Source: Pohlia nutans
Lineage: Eukaryota > Streptophyta > Bryopsida > Bryales > Mniaceae
Direction of reading: 5' to 3'
NCBI GenBank assembly: GCA_022496805.1
Contig: CM040103.1
Location: 3,180,001 to 3,244,000, forward strand
DNA length: 64,000 bases
In this document: positions 34,528 to 47,647 of the stretch, one piece after another
Layout: every line of letters begins with the position of its first letter
Position numbering within the stretch: the stretch's first letter is position 1
Notes under the pieces: generated by a model
Told to the model about the DNA's origin: nothing
The model's input: the letters and a program-made list of their open reading frames with translations, nothing else
Database searches by the model: none
Made by a program: the position numbers and the translations under genes

Positions 34528-35298
34528 TTTGCCTTAGACTCAAAAGGAGAATCTAACGCAACTGAGTATGTTGTATTTAGATACTCTATGCAAAAGTTAT
34601 AAAGGTTCAAAGTTTTTTAGTAGATGACCTGGAACAACCAAAAATTTAGGTGTTGTGCACATTCTCAAATTCAATATTGAAGATTTTTTTAGTGTCTATA
34701 TAATCACATAAGTGGGCATTTGTATGGTACGGTTCACCCCTTCCTCTTGGTGAACTAATTACATTTTGATGCTCATTTGTGCACTTTGAGCATTTTGTTT
34801 AAAAAGTTAACTTTCAAACCAATTTGAAAATCATGTAGCAATGATTCATTAAAAAAATGAGTGAACCAACTTCTAGATTTATGTACATATTATTCAAAAA
34901 ATAAAATTTTAGAATAATAAAATGATTTTATGTTGAAGGTTTTGAATATCAAAACTCCCATTTTAATAATAGTTTTATCAATTTATGATAAAAGTTTAAA
35001 TGTAAATATATAGTTCATTATATTTCAAAATCTTAAAATAAACCAACTTGCATAATTTCATTCTCAAGTAAATTCAAAGAAGAAATCCATGAAAAAAAAT
35101 TAAATTAAGTAGAGAAACAACTAATCCCTCCCAAAAGTAACACATTTTAAAATTTGAAACTTTAATCAATTCAAATAAAATTTGAAAAAATTGGAAGATA
35201 TTTTTCTTAACATATTTGAACATTGGAAAAACTCTTAACTCAAAATTCCATTCACAACCCTATGTTCTCCTTCTCTTTTAAAATTTAAAGTGCATATT
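34528..35298. other. AT-rich gene-free DNA
   Basis: No coding region, RNA gene or delimited repeat was recognised. Confidence 0.4.
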
Positions 35299-35790
35299 AG
35301 AGTTATTTGTAAAGGGAACTCGTCTTTTGCCCTCTTTTTTTCATGGGAAGGAAAATCTAACTTGTATTTGAGTGTAGCTACAAAGTAATCCTGTGAAATA
35401 AACTCAGAATTTGAATGTTTCATGGAGGTGTCAGTTGCCACAAATGGCACAAATCTTCTAAAAGAAAATCTTCACAAATAGCACAAATCTCGGCTTACTA
35501 CCACTACCTCCCTCGTTTAGATCTAAGATCTAACTTCGAAATCCAAGTCTTTCTTATCAACCAACGTCCTTCAACTCACAACCAACATCCCTGACATCAT
35601 CACACAAGGAACTTCTAACTTGACATGGCGTTCAGTAAAAGCCAAGACAAAACTGGTGTTTCGGAATTCTTGATGGTTGAATTGAGTCTATTGTGAGTTC
35701 TATTTTTGGTCTACAGTGAAATCCTGCCATTGGCATTGGCGACCCTGTGATTTTCAATTTAGAGGTTTGGGGTACTTCGCGGATAACTCT
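35299..35790. mobile_element. TIR element, AGAGTTA family, 492 bp
   Basis: AGAGTTATTTGTAAAGGG at the left and CTTCGCGGATAACTCT at the right; ATT at 35296-35298 and 35791-35793. No coding capacity. Confidence 0.75.
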
Positions 35791-36193
35791 ATTATGAATC
35801 GTAACAATGCACTAAATTATTCTTTCTTTCATATTTCATTAGAATATAATTTTTAATTTTTAATTTTCTATCAACCTTTTTTCACAACCTTTTTTCACAA
35901 CCTTTTCTATCGATAGAGTCTATTCTATCACTATAGATTTCACAAAAATATGTTTTTTCTCTTTAAAATGAATTTTTTAAATTCTTAAAATCCTCAAAAG
36001 AATGCACAGGGACAAGAATTCTAGTGAACCGTACCAAACAAACGCCAAAGTACTTTGTCTAAATTGGATGTACTCAATATTCGACAATATATATGATCAA
36101 ATTTGTTATAAAGTTGTCTAATTTTGCAGTGAGATGTCTTGATCGCACACAAACATATGAACGGACGTGTTTAACGGTCAAACATGGGATGAT

Positions 36194-36415
36194 AGCCTGA
36201 TATGGGTACCCCCTCCAAAAATAGTGTGATTTTTGAGAAATATCTTTTTGGTAAGAAAAGAACATTGAAAATTTACAAAAATTAGAGGGTGTTACAGGCA
36301 CCATATCTACAACTATATACATGGTGTTAAAAACATAATTTCTAGCACACATAAAATGAGTTAGACATAAGTCACACTATGTGACACACGTAAAAGTGGT
36401 ACCCATATCAGACCA
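36194..36415. mobile_element. TIR element with TGATATGGGTACC ends
   Basis: gcCTGATATGGGTACC and GGTACCCATATCAGacc are inverted. It shares ccaaaaatagtgtgat in inverse orientation with 34490-34510. Confidence 0.65.
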
Positions 36416-38000
36416 TTCCCCATGGCAAACATGTTATTTGAGAAAAAACATGAATATTCTTTGAATATGCTCAAATATGCTTGAATCATTCTCAATCGGA
36501 CGGACATGAGGTCATTGGATGGACATGAGGTTCATTGAACCCGGACATGGTCAGACGAGCAGCCTTATGGAGCAGATGGACACATTGACAACCCTGATTT
36601 GTTGCATTGGCATGTTTGAGAATGCCAAAATTGTGATAATCAAGTGCTCACAGTATAAGTTAGATCTGAGATTCCAATCTCTAGAAATTTAATGAGAACA
36701 GCCCAAAACGTGGGGTGATTGCTTAGCACTGGATCAACTTTGGCTGTGTGAGTGACTCCTGATGTGGAGAAACCACGTAGCAGCAATACATGCACTTGCT
36801 GATCAGCATGCAAGTAAGTTAGAACTGCAAATTGTGCCCATTTGACCTCTGGTTGATAAGGCACAGTAAGGACGGTGATTACAAGAAGCGCTTGTACTTT
36901 TAGTTGCAAATGAAAATAATAATAATAATAATAATTAACTTTTAAAAAATCAAATGCTGTATTTTAGTGTTTTCATGTTTATACTTCATTCACTTTATCT
37001 CAGGATATGGCTCTTTTTAATGTAATTCATTAGGCTAACTTTCATAACATTCCTTAGCTAGTACTGCATCACACCCTTTTGTTTGTGCAAAGAATCAGTA
37101 TATGAACAAGGAATTGATGATGTGGAACATGTAGAAACTATTAAAAAAAAAAAAAAAGTTTGTTAAGTCATCATTAGGTAAAAATGATTTTGATTCTTCA
37201 GAAGATTACGATTCCTACAATGATTATGACCTACGATGTAGATTCTTAAGGGTGAATAGTGGGGTTGCTAAAGAATGCTATGTTGCATCAGTATTGAACC
37301 TCAATGAATTCTCAACCAATTGATGCACATAACAACCAAGAATATATTGTTTTATATTGACAAAGACAAGGCGGAATACTTCATGTGGAGGGCGAGAACA
37401 ACAAAGGTTATTTCTAAAAATTAACAAACGTCAAAAAAAATTGGAAATTTATTTTTTCAAAAAATAAATTTGTGGTGAAAAACAAATCTTTAAAATATTT
37501 CATCTACCAAACCTCATTTTTTGAAAAATAAATATTCGACACTGCACTATTAGCATTAACCTCACTGTGTTGTTGGGATGTTTAGCTTACGTTATCTGCT
37601 TGTGGCCACAAATTTATCAACCTATATGAGATTCCTATAGTAACATAATTAATTATTTCTTCACATTAGTGCTGAGTTTACGTGACCCATGTTGTCACCC
37701 CCTCTCTATCACAGCTATTGTCTTTCATTTTGCACCGCATCTGTCCAAATATTTACTCAAGGACAATCTGTTACTTTCTGAAATTTGTCTTGAGGAACAC
37801 CGTTACTTTCACTCTTCACACACCATCTCACAACTTTCATCGAGTTCGATTAAAGCACGCCAACAATCTGCCTTTTTTCTCAAGATTGTAACTTCTTATG
37901 AAAAATCAACTTGTTGATGTAAATGTCTTGTTGATGTACGTAAGGTGAACTGCCCTATTTGTGCCACAATTTGGATGTTACCCTACTTAAGTCATCATGC
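36416..38000. other. Gene-free DNA with an (AAT)n microsatellite
   Basis: A run of AAT repeats lies at 36917-36936 and a poly(A) run near 37142-37157. No protein of recognisable type is encoded on either strand. Confidence 0.4.
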
Positions 38001-38006
38001 ACTAAT

Positions 38007-38590
38007 CCCCAAAGGACCACGAGGCCACCTCGCAGCTTTTGGAACTAAAAAGTGAGGAAATTCAAGTTGTTGAGCCGTGAATTGTAAGGTGAGCAACAAA
38101 GAGGCCCTAATTCTTTTTGAGAGTTGAATCCGTGGGTACTTCTTGATCGAAATTTCATGAAGTGTGCGATTTTTTGGTAATTTTTTGAGCTCCAAGGAGG
38201 ATATTTGGGCGTCACTTGAGACCCTCATATCTTCTTCCTCACACCTCTAAATTATCTGAAATGTTTTGCACATGCTCAAAATGATGATCATTATACTTGG
38301 TAGAAATTTCAGAATTTTTGAAGCACTTTTGATCAATCCGATTTCAGCATATGTACAAAATACCATAAACGAGTTCCATCAATCTTCTCAACGGTGGCAT
38401 TTTCTCAAAAATTGTACAGTTTTGTTGATCCTTTTTTCATACAAAAGCTATGTAAGTCTTTTTTAAATTCAACGGTGCCAATTATCAAAATTAACCCACA
38501 CCAATGACGAATTGAGCTTGTTATAAGAGCTAGTTAAAAATAAATAAAATACTAAGCTACCCCCCCCCCCCCCCCCAAGTCCATTAGGAG
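38007..38590. mobile_element. Probable degraded TTAA-type element with a poly(C) tract
   Basis: The left end CCCCAAAGGACC follows TAAT (changed TTAA); the right end AAGTCCATTAGGAG is followed by TTAA at 38591-38594. A run of about 17-18 C lies at 38560-38577, just inside the right end. Confidence 0.45.
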
Positions 38591-38594
38591 TTAA

Positions 38595-40650
38595 GGTCTT
38601 AATTTAGGTGGATGAGTCAACAATCCACACAAATCATAAATAGAGTTGTATAATACTTCATCAATGACACTCAACTCTGCCAAAAACCAACAATCACTAA
38701 TATAGCTATGCCTTTGTTCAAAGCACTATTTGGACTCACCTCATTTCTAGGTACTATGTTTATGCTAAGTCTCCTTGTGATTTTTTGAGACATATTTAGT
38801 ATCACTTTTAGTCCAAGAATATTGTCAGAGATAGGCAACTTAAACCTTGGACTTTGAAATTTTTCATGATTTATTCAATATAATTCCAAAAATTATGATT
38901 CAACTTGGAGTAAAATTAGAATCAATTTGCTAATGCATTCAACCTATCACATTGCACATTAGATTACTATAAACAGGCACAATGTTTAAAGTGTCGGTTT
39001 ATGGCATGTCCACCTTAGTGGTGTACATATTAAAACTTGAAGTGTAAGACATTGATACATAGTAACCACAAATAGTCACATGGCACAAGTAGGGTGGTTT
39101 ACCATAAATTGAAACTTTGATCTATTCATAAAAAAAAGTTCCATTTAATTAGAATGGACGCCCCTAGAACTATTTACACACTAATGATTGCACACTTATT
39201 TCCTCATGATTGATTAATTACAAATTTAGAAATAGTAATAAGAACTCGGAATAGGAATTGAGAATGGTCTCCAAAATTGATATTGAGCATTAATAAGAAT
39301 AATGAAACACCCTTTTTGACCTATGTTTAAAAAAAAAAGTGATTTCACATTACACACACTTGTAAAAGTAACACTTTATTGTAGGATGAATTTTGGGATA
39401 GGAATGAAATTCTTTTTGGAAAAAATAATCATTTCATATCAAATAGAAGACAGTAGTGTAATAGTTGTGAGAAATAACAAGGTTAATTTGTTATCATTAT
39501 TATTTAACATCTATGAGTTCCATATTAACAAATTGGAGCATTTTTTAATGTATTTTATAGCTTATTATGTGACCATACATTAATGTTTTGTATAGAATAC
39601 ATTATTATTAAGTGTCCAATGCATTAGTTCAAGGAACCAAGTCTCCAAGTTGAAAGTGGTTTTAGAGGTTATGAAACAGGAATGTTACTTTTGAGGGAAA
39701 GTGTTCCGGACATCACCTTGACACAGCCATGTTCATGACTTGCATGTATGTAAGGCAAAAATGGCTTTTCTCTACATTTGGTGCCATGGTGAAATCACAG
39801 TACATGTGACTTTTTATCATTCCTGCTTGTTTCATATGTACAAATTTAAGAATCTTAAAAATATGCTCAGGAATAGAGGTATTTAGAAGCTACTGTGTAC
39901 TTTTTTTAATTGTCTTCCTCTCTTTTCAAACAAATGCACTTGAATAATAGAATTAGAATCATCCTTCAAATATTTGACTTTAGATAAAAGGAAATGAATA
40001 GAAACAACAGGGGGCCAAATACAATTTAGCAGCCTTTGAAGTGCAAAAAGTAATTTGTTCACTTGTTTCAATATAGTGCTAAAATGGTGGGACTAAAACT
40101 TTCATTTGAGAAAAAAGCTAACTCCATATTATTTAATAGATTGCATGCAATTATGAATTGTTCTCATTTTAAAAAACAAGAATTCAGATGCAATTTTAAT
40201 TAGCATTTGTTTAATAAGGGTCAAAAAGGGGCTACAAAGAGGGGTTAGAATTAAACCAAAACACACTATAACTTTACAATTATCTCTAATCTAAAAAAAC
40301 TCGCAAATTTTACATAATAATAGAGCTATCTTCTAACTCAAATATTTCGTCAATTTAGTGTTGATCAAGTCAAAGCATGAAACGCATTTAACCCTTTAAC
40401 GTCCCGATTCAACACTCATTTCAAAGATGGATTATGAAATGTTTGGTGAATAACAAAAGTCGTGTTGATGTACAATACAAAGTTAAGTTGTAAATGTCAA
40501 TGTGAAGATCACATCTATAAGGTTGGATTTATCTTATTTTTTAATTAATAAATTGCAATTAAATTTTCAAGCTTATCTTTTGAAATTCAATTGAAAATCC
40601 CAAATTAACCCAAAAAAAAATCAAAATTTGTTATAATGAATTTTGGTATA
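38595..40650. other. AT-rich gene-free DNA
   Basis: There is a solitary TTAACCCTTTAACGTC end near 40390. Otherwise no gene or complete element is recognised. Confidence 0.4.
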
Positions 40651-41345
40651 GCACGCATTGCGAGATGGTATGGTTTTCATTATTTGTTACTACTTATTTT
40701 GGAACATTGTGTTTAAGGTCTCACTTTTTGAACTAAGAATGAAACTTGACATAAATCAATTTTGTTATATTTTACAAAAATCACAATATTTTATTTTGAA
40801 GATCCATATTGTACAGATGATAGTCAACTAGTACAAGAATCAAGAAAAAATTGGATGGATGAAAAATTGTACAAGATGAAGGAAAGAGAAAGATTATAAT
40901 CTATCAGTACACTAAATAGTATATTTAGTGTGAGGTGATGGATAATGTGCTTACCCCTACTACTTGTCTAACACTAATTGTCAATTTGTGGGTAATTAGT
41001 GTTGGCGGCTGCATGCATCACCACAGGACACGTGTCACAAAGCATTGATTTCAGTTATTATCCAATTTGATTCATTCCATTTCTAAAATTTCAGTTTTTC
41101 CATCTAAACTTTCATCTCAAGTTTCATTCCTTACTCACACTAAATATCCATATCTCAAAAGATCACAATGTCAAAATGTTACTATTCTTCATAAATAGTG
41201 TGAGAATTCACATTTAGTGTTTTTACAAAAGTAGGTTTTTTGATATTTAGAGTGATGTTCGCAATTACAGTGCCTCACACTAAATACACTATTTAGTGTA
41301 GTCCATTATATGGACACAGGCATTACTGTTATAAAATTATGTGTA
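40650..41345. repeat. Dispersed repeat interrupted by an ACACTAAATAG element
   Basis: 40700-40908 and 41300-41320 match 62720-62930 (tctcactttttgaactaaga, atgaaacttgacat, gatagtcaacta, tggatggatgaaaaa, cattatatggac). The insertion 40909-41299 is absent from the second copy. Confidence 0.7.
40909..41299. mobile_element. TIR element with ACACTAAATAG ends, nested
   Basis: A 27-bp inverted repeat ACACTAAATAGTATATTTAG and onward; AGT is duplicated at 40906-40908 and 41300-41302. The copy at 62890-62930 shows the uninterrupted sequence (cgttgttcattatatgg). Ends and 3-bp duplication suggest a CACTA-like or related superfamily. Confidence 0.7.
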
Positions 41346-42001
41346 CGTAAATTTTACCCCACTCACTTTTCTTATGGGACTGAAACAATTTCAAAGTTAT
41401 CTAGAGGAAGTAATTGTTAACAAAAAGATCAGGTACAGTAAATGGCAACAATTTACGGAATGTCTATCAGAAATACCACGTTCAACTTTTTGAAAGAACA
41501 TGAAATTGAATAGAATTGACTGCCAACTGAATTTTATAATTGAATAGAATTGACAGAACAAATCAATGCAGCATCAGATTAATCTCAGCAACAGAAGTCT
41601 TGCACATCAAGCCCATTTGCACGCTTCTTTGACTAGAAACTATTTGACAAGATGAAAAGCAAAAGCTCCGTGAAGCCATGTTGAATTCATTCAAATGATG
41701 ATAGGTTCCATCACCCCTGGTAGTCTCAGAAGAGCATAGGTAGCGCTTCTCTGCATACTAAAGGACCAGGTTACACCTGAATTCAACATATTGAAATAGC
41801 TACACCTGTGGCAGAACAAGAAAAAAGAAAAAGAGAAAGAAACACCAAACACCTGGACAGTTATCAGGTATGATACACGAGTGAATCGCCAAAGTGATTC
41901 TCATACGTTGCTGTACAGTACAGTATGTGAAAGCACTACAATTCTACTTGCACAATTCAAAATATACAGGCAGCTCCAACACATGAAAGTGCAATCAACA
42001 A

Positions 42002-44292
42002 TCACTTCATCCTGATCTTGGAGTTCGATACCAAGTCTCGAGAGCCTCCAGCGGAGTAACAATGGATGAATCCTTGTGATTGAACAACACCCTATCCACA
42101 CAGAACGACTCACATTAGCAAACTGCAAAGAATCTTCGAAATTCTGAACATTGGTCGCAAGTTGAGAGAATGGCAGTCTTAGAATACAGAGATCTACCAC
42201 CGCATTAATAATTGAGAATACCAAAAGCATACCAAAAGCATACCCATCATAAACAGGGAAAAAAAACCTAAGGGGAAAAAGGGAGAAGTCCTCATGAGGG
42301 AGGTTGAGTTGAAGGATGGAACTCAAAACTCTAATCCATAAGCCAGATTGTGATTGTGCAAGAGAAAAGGCAGGGTACCTGGGATTTAGATTTCTCTGAT
42401 TTCACAAATAGCAGACCCAAGGGGTTCCCTTGTTCTTCCATATACGCTTTTCTAGTCTCTATAAGCTCCATGACCCATTCATAAACCTGAATTCAGAGTG
42501 GACAAGAAAACACAATCATTAGCCCTTAGATGCATGCATTGGATTTCACAGATGATTTCAGCCATGAACGTCAGATGACAGCAGATCCACAATTTATCGT
42601 CTTAACTTACTTGGCTCAACCGGAAGCGGGGACGTTCGCGTTGTGGACCTTCCAATTTGACACCTGTTCCTTGACATTCAGGACAAAAGATACCCGTCTC
42701 ACTTGTGAACTCAGTCTCGGTTCCAAAGCAATCGTGTCGATCGCTTGCTGGACTAGACTGGACGTTGGGATGTACAGCTTTGCGGCGCTTCAGTTTTCGA
42801 CTACTCGTGCAAGATGCATTCCACGTTTTGGCTTCGCAGAACACTATCCACTCGATCAAGCAGGCACTGTGGAAAACATGAAAAACCTGCATGATTCATA
42901 ATAGAGAGACACCTCTTTAGTAGACCGTATGACATAACATTCTATGACATTCTAGAATAGTAGCTATAACATTCTATAACATTCTATAACATTCTATAAA
43001 ATTCTATAACTACGTTTTATAGCTACATTCTATAACATTCTATAGCTTGCACCCTTTCCACCAAAAAAATCAGGAGCACTAAAATATTGAAGAACAAGCA
43101 ATTTATTCCATTGCCAGGCATAAAATCACTGTGAAATGAGTCGAACATGGCGACTAAGAACCGAATGAAAAGGAACACCAAATGCCACACCCGCCTTTGC
43201 ATTCATAACATGAGCTCAAGGTTGCGAATCTGGATTCCATTCTTTAGCTCGCTGTTCATTGAATCCAAGGGTGTTCAGGGAGCTCCTCAAGAATGTAATG
43301 GACATGAATTTGGTGAATTTTAGATGATGAGAGAAGATGAGGCCAAAACATACCCCTCGTCGGTTCCGGCTTCCACAAATCATCTGGCCAGTCTTCACGT
43401 TCACCAGAGCAGCGACGTCTTGGCTGGAAAGCAGCTTCTGGTGACAAATGAAACATATTCTGTCGAGATTCTTGGCTTGCTTCTGTTTCCAAATCTTCCG
43501 AAACGTGGTGACTGGTCCATCCTTCTCGACGGCCGGCTCGCCGTCGATTGATTCCAGCAACTCGCCGGAATCCGCTAATTCTATGACAGGCTTCGTTCGG
43601 ATGGTGAGTGTCAACGGCGCTTTCCGACGACGTGCGCCGGTAGACGTCTCCGTGGACACAACAATCTCTCGGGAGACTTGCGTTCGAAGCCTGTCCACTT
43701 TGCGCACGCTATTACCGTTGCGAGAGTTCCCTTTCGTTTCCAAAGACGGCCAGTCGCCTCCCCTGCCAATTCCGTCACTATACGGGAACACAACCACGGC
43801 GTACTCCATTCTCGCCGCATTATTGTTGTCGTTGTTCCAGCTCATCTCCTTTGCGCACTTGTACATCCCCTGCCAGGAAAACCACGACGCCTCCACGAAC
43901 GGCGTCCCCGTGGATTTTGTCCGCAAAAAAAGCTCCCCGCTGCCTATCCACTTCAACGACGTCGTGGATGCGCCCACGGTGATCGTCTCCGTCACGGAAC
44001 AGTCCTCCGAAGAGGACGACGGCGAAGTTTTCTCCTCCAACTTCGCCGTTGTGGAGGCCAAATTCTTTTTGTCGTCGCGCTTGCAGTCGTCGTCTGAAGC
44101 ATGCATGGAGTTGTAATGACGAGCATGGCCTTTCCCGTTCAAATGGTCGCCGAGGGCGGAGTCGTTGTAGCATCGTGTGCCACACAAGGAGCAGTAAAAA
44201 ACCGCGGTCGCGCCGTCGCGGCGAAGCTCGACATGTTCGTGGCCTTGCTGTCGCAAATCACGCAGCACTGCTCTCGCCAATTTCTCTCTCAT
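42002..44292 (-). CDS. C2H2 zinc-finger plus RING-like protein, four exons
   Basis: Exons on the minus strand: 44292-43354, 42886-42611, 42486-42379, 42091-42002, all phase-consistent, about 470 aa. A matrin/U1-type C2H2 finger lies near residues 33-60 (FYCSLCGTRCYNDSALGDHLNGKGHARHY: C-x2-C-x12-H-x5-H). After a polar middle region comes a split RING-like cluster: ICFICHQK in exon 1, HVFHSACLIEWIVFCEA in exon 2, then FCPECQGTG. The cysteine/histidine order suits a zinc-binding E3-ligase-like fold, but the spacing is unusual. Related plant proteins are mostly annotated only as zinc-finger family; function is unknown. The start is fixed by MREKLARAV; the last exon (VVQSQGFIHCYSAGG) is the least certain, and an alternative exon in another frame would end at 41901. 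Intron 1 holds a minisatellite. Confidence 0.8.
42940..43046. repeat. ACATTCTATA minisatellite in zinc-finger gene intron 1
   Basis: About nine imperfect 10- to 11-bp units of ACATTCTATA occur in tandem, within the intron bounded by 42887 and 43353. Confidence 0.85.
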
Positions 44293-45546
44293 ATTATCGT
44301 ATCTCCCTTGCGTTTCCCTCTTCCCCTGTCCGCCCTAAGTTAACCACGTATTGGAAAACCACAACAACACCGTAAACAAGAACTCCTATTCTGATGTATT
44401 CGCGCTATCATTCCCATCTCTTTCCACATTAAGATCTGTCCTTCTCTTGCACTCGTCCTACTCGCGCTCTCCATCCCTCTTCTACTCCTACCGTTCAAAA
44501 ATCACACGAACTCCTCGAACTCCCGCCTCTTCACTTCAATCCCCGCTCGCAGCCGCAATCCTCCACGGGAAAACGCGATCCTGACACCGAACGAAAGCGC
44601 TTCGCGTCAGGAACGCAACGAACGCATCCACGCTCGGGAGAATTGGCTCAATCCGTCACACCATCGCATCGACCGATCGACACTCCCCCTCTAGTTTCAA
44701 AACTTGAAACCCCCTCCGCGACGCCAACACACTAAACGCGCGTGGAAATGAACGAATGATTTCTGTCCAGCTCATCGGGATTCATCCTCATCCACGCGTC
44801 CAATTATAGCCGTCCCTTCCTCGATGCCCCTAGATTCCGCCCCACCTCCAGGCCTTTCGCCAACTGTATCTACCATTTCGCTAAGATTGGCCCTAAATCT
44901 ACAAAATACGTTGATTCACCCTTCCCAAGACGAACTTATAAATGAACATATGGAGTACATTTTGGCTTTGCTGCGGAGTTTGGTGGAGTGATTGGTTCCA
45001 TGGACGGAGGATGCTTTTAATATTCTCTCTGCCACCAAAGAACTTACTAATGATTAGTGAGCCTAGTGACTAATGAGATAAGTAGCCCACCAATATTGAA
45101 GTATATTATTGGGAGTTGGAATGCTCCTTTGGTTTGGGCTTGTTTTGCCCCCATCAATTAGTTAGGCATGTCAGCAGCTGGCTGGGAGGTGATTATGTAG
45201 CCACATGTTGTTTTTGTGCATATGATTGGGGCAAAAAGGTTTGTTTGTATGGGAGTGGTCTTTCCAAGGGAATTTGCTAAGAGAATCTATTAGGTACCTT
45301 GTTTTGAGTTGGACCAGTAGATAGTGATGATACATTTTACATTAAAAATTCGATTCAGAGTATATGCCAATCAACCATTTTACAGTTGGAATTTTTTGAA
45401 CTGATTTTGCAAATAATAACATTAACGATTTTCTAGTAGAGAATCATGTCTACAAAGCATAATAGAACAGTGCAATGACGCACCCTTTTGAAAATTGGAT
45501 CGAAAGAGAATCTTCATTTATTTTTCTAAATACCAAAGTACATGGT
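44293..45546. other. Upstream region of the zinc-finger gene
   Basis: The first 600 bp are C/T-rich and richer in G+C than the surroundings, as expected for a promoter and 5' UTR of the minus-strand gene. From about 44940 it is AT-rich without recognisable features. Confidence 0.45.
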
Positions 45547-45550
45547 TTAA

Positions 45551-46117
45551 CCCCTAACCGCCCAACCATGCATATTTTGCATGATGTACGGATTTGGACT
45601 CCAATTTCTCATCCACCATGCACTTTTTGCAGTGTGGATTTTTTACTGAAACTTTTATGGGAAATTAGCTTTGTGCATGTGTGATCCTATTAGAAAGAGG
45701 ATGATTTGTGAAAATTGTATGCCTCATTTCATGTTGTAGTGTTCCACCCAAAATTTCAAAGATTTTATTCTAAAAGTGCTATTGAAAAGTCAACTACTAA
45801 AATTAAGAAACCAAAAAATCCCCAAAAATCACTACACTTAGAGTACTACATTTCAACCCATCCCAAAAAAATCCATTATTAGATTGTCAAAATCTTATTT
45901 GTAATCATATTCCAAAAGAGTGTTACATTTTAAGTTTGAAATTTTATACACAAATATTGCTAATAGCAATTGCAAATCTAACCATATGGATAGAATCCAA
46001 AATGCATAATGTACAACTTTTATTCATTCATCAAGTTGAAAATGTCCCTCCTAGTTGCATTTTATAATTCGTCTTTGGAAAACTGCCAAATTTGAAAAGG
46101 GTGAGAACGTTTAGGGG
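45551..46117. mobile_element. TTAA-flanked element (CCCCTAACCGCCC end)
   Basis: TTAA at 45547-45550 and 46118-46121; ends CCCCTAACCG and GAACGTTTAGGGG. 567 bp, no coding capacity. Confidence 0.65.
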
Positions 46118-46315
46118 TTAATTCAATAATATGTTGCCGAATATTTAATTAATTTAAAAAAAAAGATTTTGCACTTGTACTTTTTGAGAATTATCTTTTT
46201 TTTAATTTGTAAAGAAAAGTGAAAAAAAAATCCTAAAATTTTGGCCTTTATTAAAAATAATATGATTACTGTTGAAACCAATCATGTACTACTGTAATGA
46301 AGGAATGTCATTTAA

Positions 46316-46856
46316 CCCCTAAGTGACGGATCAACCATTTTATGGTCTCTGTCCTTTTTTTATGGGATGCCCAAAGTAGAAAAAACATTTTTATAGAAAA
46401 TAAAAAATATTTTTAAATAGGTAATCAAGTCTACTTTCCAACCCAATTTGAATCATGTCAATCCGAGTTAAACTCCACCCGGGAGAAATTTTCAAAGAAA
46501 AACACTTCTACATTGTCTAGTGTTAGAAAACTTACTATTTGGGGAAAGTAATGATGTTCTCTCCGTTGAAAAATTTGAAATTTTTGATTTTAGAATAGAA
46601 TGTCTAGTTTTAACAAATCATAAAAAAATTCAAATTCTAAAAATAAGATTTGTGATTCTTATAAATATTTGAAGTTAAATGCTTCTAAATTCATTATGAG
46701 ATGATAAAAAGCTATTTTTAGATATTTGACCGTATGGAAAATTACTAAACATCAAGCTCCTCATTTTCTCTTTTGGACCAAACTTCATCAAAGTTGAAGA
46801 AGTGATTTTTTATAACACATTTATGTTTTGCCCTTACCCCCTCCATCATTTAGGGG
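46316..46856. mobile_element. TTAA-flanked element (CCCCTAAGTGACGG end)
   Basis: TTAA at 46312-46315 and 46857-46860; ends CCCCTAAGTGACGG and CCATCATTTAGGGG. In inverse orientation its inside resembles 12815-13357 (aactccacccgggagaa, cccaatttgaatca, tctagttttaac). Confidence 0.75.
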
Positions 46857-47230
46857 TTAACACTCAATTCCCTAATTTTGCACTTGGCCAAGTGCACTCA
46901 TTTCATGAGCAAACTTGGCTTTAAAAAAATTTGTCTAAAACAATCTGTAAAAAACAGGGATTTTTGTCTTTCTACAATCTCTTCATTGTAAAGAAACAAT
47001 TATTTTATTTATTTCTCATCCTTATCTTTATCTTTTATCTTTATCTTTATATTTTCGTTTTCTTTTATTTTGTTTTTTTTCCTTGTCTTCTTTCTCGTCT
47101 TCCTTCTTTTTTTTTTTCTAGTCTTCCACTTGTCTTCCTTTTTTTTCTTCACCTTGCCATTTTTGGAGTTTAAACCATAATTTTAAAATTAAAAAAAAAT
47201 CAGGGAGAAGGCTGAATCCAATACAGGCCC

Positions 47231-47615
47231 GGAAGGAGAAAAAAAAAAAGTTTTTTTTTTTTTTCCTCGGTTTTTCTAGGCAAGAAGGGTCCGCGCGCGC
47301 GGACCCTACTCTTTATTTTTTATCCACTCTCCTTCCCTCCTCTCCTTTCCTTTTTTTCCCCTCTCCCCTATATAAACCCTCCCTCACTCTCCCTCCTTCA
47401 CATTCTCCTTCCTCCCCTTTTCCTCTCTTGTTCTTCTTCCTCTCTTCCTTCTCCCTTCTCCTCAATGTAAAGGAAGAAGAGAGAGGAGGAAAGAAGAGTG
47501 AGGGAGGGTTTATAAAGGGGAGAGGGGAAAAAAAGGAACGGAGAGGAGGGAAGGAAAGTGGTTCAAAAAAGAGTAGGGTCCGTGCGCGCGGACCCGCCCT
47601 ACCCGAAAAAACCGG

Positions 47616-47645
<30 letters not shown>
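47231..47645. repeat. Pyrimidine/purine foldback with GC-rich tips and TATA boxes
   Basis: The left arm 47270-47460 is C/T-rich and the right arm 47465-47610 is its G/A-rich complement. Each arm holds GGGTCCGCGCGCGCGGACCC or its one-base variant, itself a perfect palindrome in the left arm, and a tataaa motif (cctatataaaccctccctc at the left). Homopolymer A/T runs bound it. Confidence 0.75.

Positions 47646-47647
<2 letters not shown>

Noticed and set aside
43448..44116. 222-codon plus-strand ORF and other frames across 43216-44375
   Set aside because: They are opposite-strand frames of the zinc-finger exon, whose minus-strand frame carries the recognisable motifs and splice-phase agreement.
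46931..47173. 80-codon hydrophobic ORF (and its mirror at 56669-56923)
   Set aside because: A translation of the pyrimidine-rich part of the large inverted repeat, not a gene.
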